This document shows positions 37,748 to 45,939 of a stretch of 64,000 nucleotides of DNA, piece by piece (the stretch's first letter is position 1; every line of letters begins with the position of its first letter). Source of the DNA: an uncultured Paludibaculum sp. (GTDB taxonomy: Bacteria > Acidobacteriota > Terriglobia > Bryobacterales > Bryobacteraceae). Location: contig NZ_OY762269.1 of the NCBI RefSeq assembly GCF_963665245.1, positions 1,054,001-1,118,000 of the forward strand. Direction: 5' to 3'. The position numbers and the translations under genes were made by a program. Below the pieces are notes generated by a model. That model was not told the DNA's origin. It did not search any database and saw only the letters and a list, made by a program, of their open reading frames with translations.

Positions 37748-38526
37748 TTTTCGATAATCCCTTTGACCAAGTCTGCCATCCGTTCTACCACCGCCTGGAA
37801 ATAAACGGAAGCCTTGGCCTTATCGAACCGGACCGAGCCCTGCCCCGGCTGATACAGGATCACCGGAGTTGGGAATGGATACGCCGCCCATGTGCCCGCC
37901 GCCGGACGCGGAGTTTCCAGCTCTTTCGAGTACAGTTCCGGATGCACCAGCTTCTCGTCGATTGCCTGGATGAACGCAGTCTCGTTCCAGCCTGCGTGCC
38001 CGCCGTCTTCCCCGAATACCTTCAAGGTGACATCGCTGCAGATGGCCCACCAGTTCGTCACCAACATCCGAACACGCTGCTCGCGGCCGACCTTTTCCGC
38101 GATGTCGTTCAGAATCGCGGTCTGCGGCCCGCCGTGCCCGTTGATGACGATGATGTTGCGGAACCCGTTCCGTGCCAGGCCAGTGAAGATGTCAGTGACG
38201 AACGCCCGGTAGGCGGGCTCGGAGATCTGGAACGTCCCGGAGTACCCATCCAGACTGCCGGTCACGCCATAGTTCAACGGCGGCGCCACCAGTGCATTCA
38301 GCTTGGGTGCCATGGCTCTCGCCAGGGCGAGCGGCGCCGTATTGTCGGCCCCGTTATTGACCACCCCGTGAGCCTCCACCGTACCGGTGGGCAGCAGCAC
38401 CGTCTGGATCTGCGCCGGAACCAACCGGCGGTACTCCATCCAGTTCAGATCGTTCAGTTCACGCGTGGACTGAGCCGGCAGGGTCAGCGCGGCCAGAAAA
38501 ATGATCGCAGCGAGTCTGTGTACCAT
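37690..38526 (-). CDS. Exported creatininase-family amidohydrolase
   Basis: A 278-residue protein with signal peptide 'HRLAAIIFLAALTLPAQS'. Family blocks are 'LNWMEYRRLVP', 'VLLPTGTVEAHG' (metal-site Glu and His), 'NNGADNTAPLALARAM', 'IVINGHGGPQTAIL' and 'GEDGGHAGWNETA'. Creatininases are Zn/Mn amidohydrolases acting on creatinine or on formamides. It is co-transcribed with the exported aminotransferase, so the pair may act on the same periplasmic nitrogen compound (inference). GGAAGG upstream supports the ATG. Confidence 0.88.
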   Translation of the reverse strand: MVHRLAAIIFLAALTLPAQSTRELNDLNWMEYRRLVPAQIQTVLLPTGTVEAHGVVNNGADNTAPLALARAMAPKLNALVAPPLNYGVTGSLDGYSGTFQISEPAYRAFVTDIFTGLARNGFRNIIVINGHGGPQTAILNDIAEKVGREQRVRMLVTNWWAICSDVTLKVFGEDGGHAGWNETAFIQAIDEKLVHPELYSKELETPRPAAGTWAAYPFPTPVILYQPGQGSVRFDKAKASVYFQAVVERMADLVKGIIEKWDKAGLYQDVRSGALPPR

Positions 38527-38556
38527 GGCAATTGCCTTCCATGGTACATGCCCGCC

Positions 38557-39390
38557 TTAGTCCTCAATCGAGAACGAAGGTGCCTTCCGCAGGGGCCGGG
38601 CGCTGCACCGCGCAATCACCTGCTTCGCAATTGCGTAGAACCCTTCCGCCTGCGGCTCCTGCTCGCCCATCAGCGCGATGGGCCGCCCCGTATCCCCGCC
38701 AATGCGCACCTGCGGATTCAACGGCAGTTCGCCCAGGAACGGAATATCCATGGCCTCCGCCGTGCGGCGCCCGCCGCCTTCGCCGAAGATGTCCACCTTC
38801 TGGCCGGTGCCCGGCACAATCAGGTAGCTCATGTTCTCCACCAGGCCCAGCAGTTCCACCTTCACCTGACGGAACATCAGGACGGCCTTCCGGCCATCCT
38901 CCAGAGCTACTTCAGAGGGAGTACTCACGACAATCGCGCCGGTAATTGGCGCGGTTTGGATCAGGCTCAACGCCACGTCGCCGGTGCCGGGCGGCAGGTC
39001 GATCAGCAGGAAGTCCAGCTCGCCCCAATCCACCTGGCGCATGAACTGCTGCATCACGCTGTGCAGCATCGGTCCGCGCCAGATCAGCGGCTTGTCGCCA
39101 GGATTCAGAAACCCCATCGACATCAGCTTCACGCCATGCTGCTCCAGTGGCTGGATCCGGTTCTCCACGGCATAGGGCGTGTCATGGATGCCCATCATGA
39201 GTGGCACATTCGGACCGTAGACATCGGCGTCCAATAGGCCCACCTTCTGGCCGAGCTGCGCCATCGCGATAGCCAGATTCACCGAAACCGTGGTTTTGCC
39301 CACGCCCCCTTTGCCGGAGCCGATTGTGATCAGATTCCTGACGCCGTCAATCGGCATCTTCGGGGGTTCGTTCTGCGGAGGCATGCCCAT
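38557..39390 (-). CDS. mrp: Mrp/NBP35-type iron-sulfur carrier ATPase without CxxC
   Basis: A 277-residue P-loop ATPase: deviant Walker A 'GSGKGGVGKTTVSVNLA', 'LLDADVYGPNVPLMMG', 'LIDLPPGTGDVALS' and 'VENMSY'. Family members carry Fe-S clusters to apo-proteins and normally have C-P-x-C after 'ENMSY'. Here that place reads 'LIVPGTGQKVDIFG', with no cysteine, and the N-terminal DUF59 domain is also missing. Cysteine-free variants exist in some lineages, so it may be a functional ATPase of another type. TACACT ends 8 bases before the ATG. Confidence 0.88.
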   Translation of the reverse strand: MGMPPQNEPPKMPIDGVRNLITIGSGKGGVGKTTVSVNLAIAMAQLGQKVGLLDADVYGPNVPLMMGIHDTPYAVENRIQPLEQHGVKLMSMGFLNPGDKPLIWRGPMLHSVMQQFMRQVDWGELDFLLIDLPPGTGDVALSLIQTAPITGAIVVSTPSEVALEDGRKAVLMFRQVKVELLGLVENMSYLIVPGTGQKVDIFGEGGGRRTAEAMDIPFLGELPLNPQVRIGGDTGRPIALMGEQEPQAEGFYAIAKQVIARCSARPLRKAPSFSIED

Positions 39391-39413
39391 AAGCCTTTAG
39401 TGTACCGTCCTGG

Positions 39414-41348
39414 CTACTTCTGGACGAACGCCCACAACTCCGCCGCATGATCCACAACCCTCTGGCGGTCGCGCTCCAGCAGGAAGCGCGACTTCACCAA
39501 CTTGTCCGCCTCCACGCCGACTTTCTTCAGATACTCGCCCCTGCTCCCGTACCGCTGGACGATCGCCGCCTTATCGAACGCAAAGAACGAACCCAGCGTC
39601 GGGGCCATCTCCCGTGGTGCCCCCACCGCCGCAGTCCGCATATTCCAGCCCGTGAACGTCCCCAGCGGCACGGCCACCTCCGGCATCCGGATCCCGCCCA
39701 ACTCATTCCCGTCCGCATCCACCTGGGGCACCAGCACTGGGAACGGTTTGCCCACCTTCGGCGGCTCCATCGTGATCACGCCAGTCGTTTCCCAGTCCGG
39801 ACCATACGAGATGTTGTAGGCGACTTTCGGATGTTCAGGCAACGCCGCCTTCATCGACTTCGGCCAGTTCACCTTGTCGGGCCTCACAAGTTGCCCTTCC
39901 GTAATCAGCGGATACTGCGAAGCCGGCGGCTCCTTGCCTTCTTTGATCCAGGCCTGCATCGCGTCTAACAAAGCCCGCTGCAAAGGACGGTGGTCGTTCG
40001 GATTTAGCGGATACTGCGCGCTCGGGAGCATGTTGGGCAGTCGCCCCGGACCATGCTGCGATCCCGACACCACATACAGTCGCGTATCCGGCGACATCGG
40101 CGCGTCCATCTTGCCGTCCACACTTACATGAATCAGGGCCGCGCACCGATTCCAGTACTCCCACGAGCCATTCGTGTAGAAAATCTTCGGCATTGTCGCC
40201 GGTTTCACCGCCATCAGCAAACCGTTCGGACTGCCAGTCTCCGGATCGTTCTGCGGCACATCCGTAAACGGAAAAACATCGGTCGGATACAGCGTATTGA
40301 AGTGCGCATACCCGTCCCGCGACGCCTGCCCGAACCGGAAGTTGAAGCTGCCGCGGCCCGCGCCGCCCACATCGGCCCAGACTCCGTCAAAGACCTTTCG
40401 TCCCTTCTCGTCCTCGTTGAACCCGGAGTACAAGAACGTCCGCAGAAAACGCCCGCTCTGCGATATGCCGAACCCGATAGACCGCTTGATGAACCGCCGC
40501 TGGTCCGCCAGCAGCGTCTCCGTCCCGCCGTACTTCATGAACGAGATGGCATCGCGCACCGCCGCCAGCCCTAACCCTTCCACGCGAGGATTCTCGGCCT
40601 GGTACACCACTTCGTAGATCTGCCCTGGCTGGAAACCGGACTCCATCTCGATCCCCGTCCGGTTGTCATTGAACTTCCACTGCGAGCTCACAATCGTTTT
40701 CCGCGCCGCCAAAACCGTGGGTCTCACTGTCAGTGTTGCCGTCGTGCTGATGGCCGCGTACGTCGTGTGCTTTCGGTCCGACAGCGCCATCATGTTGGTC
40801 CTGGTGTCCGGGATGAACTCCGCTCGCACCAACCCGCGAATCGGTTGTCCCGCCAGCGTGGCAATGGGACTATCCAGCCGCAGCAACTTGTCGCCCGGAG
40901 GCGTATCCCACTGCCATCCCAGCCACATCAGCGTGTACCCCTGCTCCAGCAGGTTCATGTCACCAAACTCGTCATCGGTCCGCGGATCCGCTGACCCTTT
41001 GGCGTAATTGAAGCGCGACAGCATGCCCTTGCCGCCCCGGTTCGACACCTCGAACAACACGGTGCCGTTGCCCTTCGCCGGATCGCGCGGCTTCAGAATG
41101 TAAAGGTCGGAAGTGAACTCGACCAGCCCGTGCTCGTTTCTCGTAGCCAGATCGAGATCGTGGACGGCTTTGTTTTGCGGAAGCGCCGGGTCCACCGCGA
41201 ATTGGACCTTGGCGATGATCCGTTCGTACGGGCCCGCTGGACCGGTCGACCGTCCGCCCAGCACATCGCTCCTCTCCACCATGTTGACGCTGACTACACC
41301 CGCGCAAAGTGGCAGCGCGCAAAACAGGACAATTCCGGAAAGTCGCAA
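39414..41348 (-). CDS. Exported alpha/beta-hydrolase-domain protein (Abhydrolase_10-like)
   Basis: A 644-residue protein with a signal peptide ('GIVLFCALPLCAGVV'). Pieces such as 'VLFEVSNRGGKGML', 'LMWLGWQWD', 'FGISQSGRFLRTFLYSGFN' (G-x-S-x-S nucleophile region) and 'YVVSGSQHGPGRLP' fit the large exported alpha/beta-hydrolase group common in acidobacteria and proteobacteria. The substrate is unknown. The start is TTG at 41348, backed by GAGGAG 7 bases upstream. Confidence 0.82.
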   Translation of the reverse strand: MRLSGIVLFCALPLCAGVVSVNMVERSDVLGGRSTGPAGPYERIIAKVQFAVDPALPQNKAVHDLDLATRNEHGLVEFTSDLYILKPRDPAKGNGTVLFEVSNRGGKGMLSRFNYAKGSADPRTDDEFGDMNLLEQGYTLMWLGWQWDTPPGDKLLRLDSPIATLAGQPIRGLVRAEFIPDTRTNMMALSDRKHTTYAAISTTATLTVRPTVLAARKTIVSSQWKFNDNRTGIEMESGFQPGQIYEVVYQAENPRVEGLGLAAVRDAISFMKYGGTETLLADQRRFIKRSIGFGISQSGRFLRTFLYSGFNEDEKGRKVFDGVWADVGGAGRGSFNFRFGQASRDGYAHFNTLYPTDVFPFTDVPQNDPETGSPNGLLMAVKPATMPKIFYTNGSWEYWNRCAALIHVSVDGKMDAPMSPDTRLYVVSGSQHGPGRLPNMLPSAQYPLNPNDHRPLQRALLDAMQAWIKEGKEPPASQYPLITEGQLVRPDKVNWPKSMKAALPEHPKVAYNISYGPDWETTGVITMEPPKVGKPFPVLVPQVDADGNELGGIRMPEVAVPLGTFTGWNMRTAAVGAPREMAPTLGSFFAFDKAAIVQRYGSRGEYLKKVGVEADKLVKSRFLLERDRQRVVDHAAELWAFVQK

Positions 41349-41439
41349 ATGTCGGCTCCTCAGCTCACGATTCTATCCGACCCGGGCTATGCCGCCCCGG
41401 CAGTGGTCACGTCGGCCGGCAGAACCTTGGGCGAAACCC

Positions 41440-42078
41440 CTACCGTCCGCCGCTCAGTTTCTTCTCATCCGCCCGCAGCGACGCCAGAACCTCGGGCACA
41501 GTGGCCTTGTCCAGGGCAGCCACGGTCGAACCAATCCGGCCTTTCACCGCCGCCGCTAGGATCCCCTCCTGTTTGGCCCGGTTCGACCGCGTCGGCCCAG
41601 GGACTGACTCATCCCATTTCCGCAGTTCCGCGGCTGCGGTGGCGCCGGCTGCTCCACCGGTCTCGGCCTTTGACAGCCGCGCGATCAACTCCTTCACCGT
41701 CGTCAACACCTGCTTGCGGCGCTCCACCAGCACCGTGACCCTTTCCGTACCGGCCGTCGACCCGTCCGCGAATACGGCCGCCTGCATCTTCACATACTCC
41801 GGCGCCGCTCCCACTGTCATGTTAGTAATCGGAATACGGCGCTCTTCGCCCGGCTTGATCGGCTCGGCCGTTGTCTCATCCTGCCAGAACGCAAACCAGC
41901 TCCCCGGATAGTTCACCAGTTCGATCATGTACGACACCACCGGTTGCGATGAGGTATTGCGGATTCTGAGCACCGATCCAGCGTCCACCGCTTCCACCTT
42001 CAACTCCGGCAAATTCGATTGCGCCGCGCACACCGCCATCGAAACCAGCAGAGACGCGGCTAGTTGTTTGGGTGACAT
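41440..42078 (-). CDS. Secreted protein of unknown function
   Basis: A 212-residue protein with a signal peptide ('QLAASLLVSMAVCAAQ'). The mature N-terminal half looks like an Ig-like or alpha-adaptin-ear-like beta sandwich ('VLRIRNTSSQPVVSYMIELV', '...ERRIPITNMTV'), the C-terminal half is helical. Not a family I can name. It is upstream of the hydrolase gene on the same strand (91-base gap), and divergent from the DUF6807 gene. Confidence 0.7.
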   Translation of the reverse strand: MSPKQLAASLLVSMAVCAAQSNLPELKVEAVDAGSVLRIRNTSSQPVVSYMIELVNYPGSWFAFWQDETTAEPIKPGEERRIPITNMTVGAAPEYVKMQAAVFADGSTAGTERVTVLVERRKQVLTTVKELIARLSKAETGGAAGATAAAELRKWDESVPGPTRSNRAKQEGILAAAVKGRIGSTVAALDKATVPEVLASLRADEKKLSGGR

Positions 42079-42149
42079 CGGTAGCTATTATCCACACAAA
42101 CTGGCTGACATGCCAGTTGACAAGCGATACACTGTCTGGGGTTCAGCCT

Positions 42150-43076
42150 ATGCGCTCTTCACTTCTCCTCGCTTTCACCGCGGCCACGTGGCTCTCCGCC
42201 CAGGTCCGCTTCGCCCCCGATGCCATATCCGTAACCGTCGACGGCAAGCCGTTCACCACGTTCCACTACGGCGACAACGACGGCAAGCCGTTCCTCGCGC
42301 CCATCTATTCCGCTTCCGGGAAAATCGTCACCCGTGGCTTTCCCATGTGGATGCTCCCCGGAGAGAGCCGCGACCACCTCCACCACCGCGGGCTTTGGTT
42401 CACCTATGACGACGTCAATGGTGTGAAGTTCTGGGAGAATGATCCGACGTACACCAAGGGCCGCATTGGCCGCGTCGTGGTCCGCGACGCCAAATGGAAG
42501 GATGGCGCGACGAAAGCCCCGGGCACCCTTTCGGCCGTGATGGAATGGCGCGATCCCGAGGGCAAGGTCCTCCTCGTCGAGAACCGCGACATGACCTTCC
42601 TCTCCGATCCCACTCTGCGCATCATTGACTTCAACATCACACTCACCGCAGCCACCGATGTGACGTTCGGCGACACGAAAGAGGGGGCCTTTGCCATTCG
42701 TCTCCGTGAGAACTTCACTGAACGCAAAGGCGGCAAGATGACGAACTCAAACGGCCAGACCGGCATGGTCAATGTCTGGGGCAAGCGCGCCGCCTGGGTT
42801 GACTACACCGCCGAGGTCGACGGTGAGCGCCTCGGGGTCGCCATCTTCGATCACCCGAAGAATCCCAATGCGCCCACTTACTGGCACGCCCGCGACTATG
42901 GTCTGTTTGCCCTCGACCCCTTCGGTCAGAACGCCTTCGATCCCAATGCCGAGGAACGCAAGACGAAGCTCGCCAAGGGGCAGAAGATCCAATTCCGCTG
43001 GCGCGTCGTCATCCATCCCGGCGACGCCGAAACCGGCCACGTCGCCGATCTGTTCAAGCAATTCGCCGCCCGGTAA
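42150..43076 (+). CDS. Exported DUF6807 (PmoA-like) protein
   Basis: About 308 residues. The ATG at 42150 begins the signal peptide 'MRSSLLLAFTAATWLSAQV'; a longer frame from 42072 does not. Hallmarks: 'RGFPMWMLPGESRDHLHHRG', 'GLWFTYDDVNGVKFWEND' and 'AFAIRLRENF', with 'DHLHHRGLWF' being the DUF6807 signature. The protein family is often called 'methane oxygenase PmoA' by automatic annotation, which has no functional basis. The histidines suggest a sugar-active or metal-binding beta-sandwich enzyme. It is followed by a ThuA gene 86 bases on. Confidence 0.85.
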   Translation: MRSSLLLAFTAATWLSAQVRFAPDAISVTVDGKPFTTFHYGDNDGKPFLAPIYSASGKIVTRGFPMWMLPGESRDHLHHRGLWFTYDDVNGVKFWENDPTYTKGRIGRVVVRDAKWKDGATKAPGTLSAVMEWRDPEGKVLLVENRDMTFLSDPTLRIIDFNITLTAATDVTFGDTKEGAFAIRLRENFTERKGGKMTNSNGQTGMVNVWGKRAAWVDYTAEVDGERLGVAIFDHPKNPNAPTYWHARDYGLFALDPFGQNAFDPNAEERKTKLAKGQKIQFRWRVVIHPGDAETGHVADLFKQFAAR

Positions 43077-43162
43077 CCGAGGTCGGTCGCTTGACCCCTC
43101 CCCCGCGTTGGATGTAGTTTGTTGGTCGGCACGGGCCAGCATCCCGACAATCAGGAGTAGAT

Positions 43163-44188
43163 ATGAACTTGAGACTGATGGCATTAGGACTCTCCGCGGC
43201 GTTCGTCGCCCTGGTGTCGGTGAGCCCGGCGACCTATGCTCAACAGGCGGCGCCCGCAAACTGTCCGCCGGAAGGCTTCTGGGGTGGTTTCACCAAGGGC
43301 TGCCCACAGAGACAATCCGCGGTTCCGTCCGATATCGTCGCGATGATGGCCGCCTTACCGGAAAAGGCTTATGCCACGCCCAAGAGTGTCCGTCGCGTAC
43401 TCGTCCTGGGCCGCGCCGCCGGCTGGGTCCACACCAGCATCCCGCTGGCGGCCAAGATGGTGGAGTACCTCGGCGACAAGACCGGAGCCTGGATGACAAC
43501 CATCACCTACGATGCGGCCGACATCAATGCCGAGAATCTGAAGAAGTACGATGCGGTGTTCCTCGCCAGCACTACTGGCGAATTCCTGAACGACCCCAAC
43601 GACAAGGCCGTCAGCGAAGCCCGCAAGAAGGCCCTGCTCGACTTCATCAAGAACGGCAAGGGCATCGCAGGCATCCACGCCGCCACAGACTGCTACCACG
43701 CCACCATCAAACCCAGTACGCCTGGCGGCGTGCCCACTCTCTCCGGTACCTGGCCCGAATTCAATGAGGCGATCGGCGGCTTCTTCAAGTTCCATTGGGT
43801 CTACCCAACGCTCATCCGCGTCAAGATTGACGATCCCACGAGCCCGCTGAACGCCATGTTCTCGCCCAAGGGCTATGACATCGTTGACGAGACCTACACG
43901 TTCGCCCAGGACTCCTTCACCCGTAAACGAGTCCATGTCCTGACGAGCGTCAACTACGACAAGATGAGCGCCGAAGACAAGGCCAAGGAGCCGGCCGCTA
44001 CCAAGCGAACCGACGGCGACTACGCCATCAGCTACATCCAGCGTGTAGGCCAGGGTCGCGTATTCTACGAATCGCACGGCCACGACGAGAAGATCTACTT
44101 CTCGCGCCCCTTCATCGAGCACATGCTGGCCGGAATTCAATACGCCATCGGCGACCTCCCGGCCGACGACAGTCCAAGCGCGAAGTAG
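43163..44188 (+). CDS. Exported ThuA-domain protein
   Basis: A 341-residue protein with signal peptide 'LSAAFVALVSVSPATYAQQ'. The ThuA/trehalose-utilisation fold is shown by 'VLVLGRAAGWVHTSIPLA', 'YDAVFLASTTGEFL', 'FIKNGKGIAGIHAATDC', 'FFKFHWVYP' and 'AISYIQRVGQGRVFYESHGH'. ThuA proteins act on sugar derivatives and many secreted copies occur in planctomycetes and acidobacteria. AGGAG stands 5 bases before the ATG. Confidence 0.88.
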   Translation: MNLRLMALGLSAAFVALVSVSPATYAQQAAPANCPPEGFWGGFTKGCPQRQSAVPSDIVAMMAALPEKAYATPKSVRRVLVLGRAAGWVHTSIPLAAKMVEYLGDKTGAWMTTITYDAADINAENLKKYDAVFLASTTGEFLNDPNDKAVSEARKKALLDFIKNGKGIAGIHAATDCYHATIKPSTPGGVPTLSGTWPEFNEAIGGFFKFHWVYPTLIRVKIDDPTSPLNAMFSPKGYDIVDETYTFAQDSFTRKRVHVLTSVNYDKMSAEDKAKEPAATKRTDGDYAISYIQRVGQGRVFYESHGHDEKIYFSRPFIEHMLAGIQYAIGDLPADDSPSAK

Positions 44189-44220
44189 CGCGACGTCCGT
44201 CTCGAACAATCGGAACATCC

Positions 44221-44251
44221 GCCAGGCGAGAGTATTCATGCCTCGCCTGGC
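44221..44251. terminator. 10-bp hairpin between convergent genes
   Basis: GCCAGGCGAG (44221-44230) pairs perfectly with 44242-44251 across an 11-base loop. It begins 33 bases after the ThuA stop and lies before the end of the convergent sulfatase. There is no T run on either side, so a Rho-independent role is uncertain. The rest of 44189-44399 shows nothing else. Confidence 0.45.
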
Positions 44252-44399
44252 CCATCAGGCTGCTCAATGGCTCGCCCTCGCGCTGCGAACTCCGACTGCT
44301 CCCTGGAGTGGCGTGAGACGGGATGGTCAGCACGCTGTGGGCTTTACCCCCGGCCTGTCCACCGGGCCCGCCTGCTGAGGCGGCGAGCGCACGCCCCCC

Positions 44400-45854
44400 T
44401 CACGCCGGCCGCGTCCGCCCCTCCGCCTTGGCCTTCTCCAGGAGACCCGTAAGCCGCTCCACCACCTCCGCCTCTTTCAGGTACAAGTTGCCCGTCTCCG
44501 CCGGATCCCTGGTCATGTCATACAGCTCACCCGGTGCCTCACCCGGACCTGGCGTCACCGAGACTGGCTTCGTGAATCCCCCGGATCCTCGTCCGGCGAT
44601 CAGTTTCCATTGACCCTCTCGAACCGAGAACATACCCTGCGCGGAATGATGGATCACCGACGTCCGCCGAGGGCCCCGGCCCGCGCGCCCCGCCATCATC
44701 GCAGGCAGCAGACTGAAACTATCCTCCGCCGCCGCCTTCGGCAACTCCACTCCACTCAAGTCCGCCGCCGTCGCGACAACGTCGGTCAGACAGCTCAGAT
44801 CGCCGCACGTCCGCCCGGCCTTCACCCGCCCCGGCCATCGAGCCAGAAACGGAACCCGGTGGCCACCGTCGAAGATGTCCGCCTTCATCCCGCGCCAGCC
44901 GTTATTCGCCCGATGCCCATACCGCGCAATCTCGTCCGCAGTCCAGTACGCCCCGTTGTCACTCGCAAACAGCACCAGGGTATTCTTCCGGATCCCGCTT
45001 TCCTCGATCGCGGCCAGTACCTGACGGACCGAATCATCGATCTGAGCCACGAAGTCGCCATACTCACCCGCCGTCGACTTTCCTTGGAACGGTGCCCGCG
45101 GCATCCACGGCGTGTGCGGACCCGTCATCGGAAAGTACAGGAAGAACGGTGCCTTCTTCACTGCCCGCTCTTTCACAACGGAAACGGCCTTGCGCGTGAT
45201 CGTGGGCATCACCTCTCCGATATCAAAGTGCGGCGCAATCGCTCCGGCCCGCCAGAACGCGCCTCGCGGATTCGTACCGCCACTGCCAGGAGTCCTCTCG
45301 GTCGCTCGCTCCACCACCCTGTCGTTCTCGAAGTACAGATACGGCGCCATATCGAGCGATGCCGGAATGCCAAAGTAGTAGTCGAACCCGTGTGCGCGCG
45401 GCCCCGGCGACAGAGGTTGATCGAAATCCGTATGCGGCCGATCTCCCAGTCCCAGGTGCCATTTGCCCACCCCGGCCGTGTAGTACCCCCGCTCCCGTAA
45501 CAACGATGGCAGGGTCAATCGCGCCTCTTCAATCAGGTTCGGCGAATCGCCCTGCAGTACCCCTCGCTTCAGTCGCGAACGCCAGCAGTAGCGCCCCGTG
45601 AGCAGACCATATCGCGTCGGCGTGCACACCGAGCTGGGCGAGTGCATGTCCGTGAACCGCACACCCTCCTCCGCCAGCCTATCCAGGTTGCGCGTCGCAA
45701 TCCCCGACCGTGGGTTGTAGCAGCTCAGGTCCCCGTTGCCGAGGTCATCCGCCAGAATCAGGACGATGTTGGGCCGCTCCACCGCGGCCTGGCTGACACC
45801 GGTGTGCGCACCGAGGGCCAGCGTGGAACAGAAGGATCGTCGGGTAAGTGTCAT
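44400..45854 (-). CDS. Tat-exported sulfatase (arylsulfatase-type)
   Basis: A 484-residue type I sulfatase. The formylglycine motif C-x-P-x-R is 'CTPTRYGLLTGR' (Cys77). Metal-binding Asp pair is in 'LILADDLGNGDLS', and other active-site residues are in 'GKWHLG' and 'FASDNGAY'. The N-terminus 'TLTRRSFCSTLALGA' is a Tat-like signal. It removes sulfate esters from a polysaccharide or small molecule, which cannot be specified. It needs a maturation enzyme (FGE or anSME) not present here. Last gene of the sulfatase-TonB-sulfatase run. Confidence 0.92.
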   Translation of the reverse strand: MTLTRRSFCSTLALGAHTGVSQAAVERPNIVLILADDLGNGDLSCYNPRSGIATRNLDRLAEEGVRFTDMHSPSSVCTPTRYGLLTGRYCWRSRLKRGVLQGDSPNLIEEARLTLPSLLRERGYYTAGVGKWHLGLGDRPHTDFDQPLSPGPRAHGFDYYFGIPASLDMAPYLYFENDRVVERATERTPGSGGTNPRGAFWRAGAIAPHFDIGEVMPTITRKAVSVVKERAVKKAPFFLYFPMTGPHTPWMPRAPFQGKSTAGEYGDFVAQIDDSVRQVLAAIEESGIRKNTLVLFASDNGAYWTADEIARYGHRANNGWRGMKADIFDGGHRVPFLARWPGRVKAGRTCGDLSCLTDVVATAADLSGVELPKAAAEDSFSLLPAMMAGRAGRGPRRTSVIHHSAQGMFSVREGQWKLIAGRGSGGFTKPVSVTPGPGEAPGELYDMTRDPAETGNLYLKEAEVVERLTGLLEKAKAEGRTRPA

Positions 45855-45939
45855 GTCACCAGGAATGAGAACGCAGGAATCAGGTGATTTCCCGGGGCGC
45901 GGCCATCGCGCGCCCCGGAACCAACTACCGCCATCAGGC

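Noticed and set aside
37591..39237. A 548-codon plus-strand frame opposite the aminotransferase, creatininase and mrp genes
   Set aside because: It spans three real genes on the opposite strand and has no signal, domain or plausible start.
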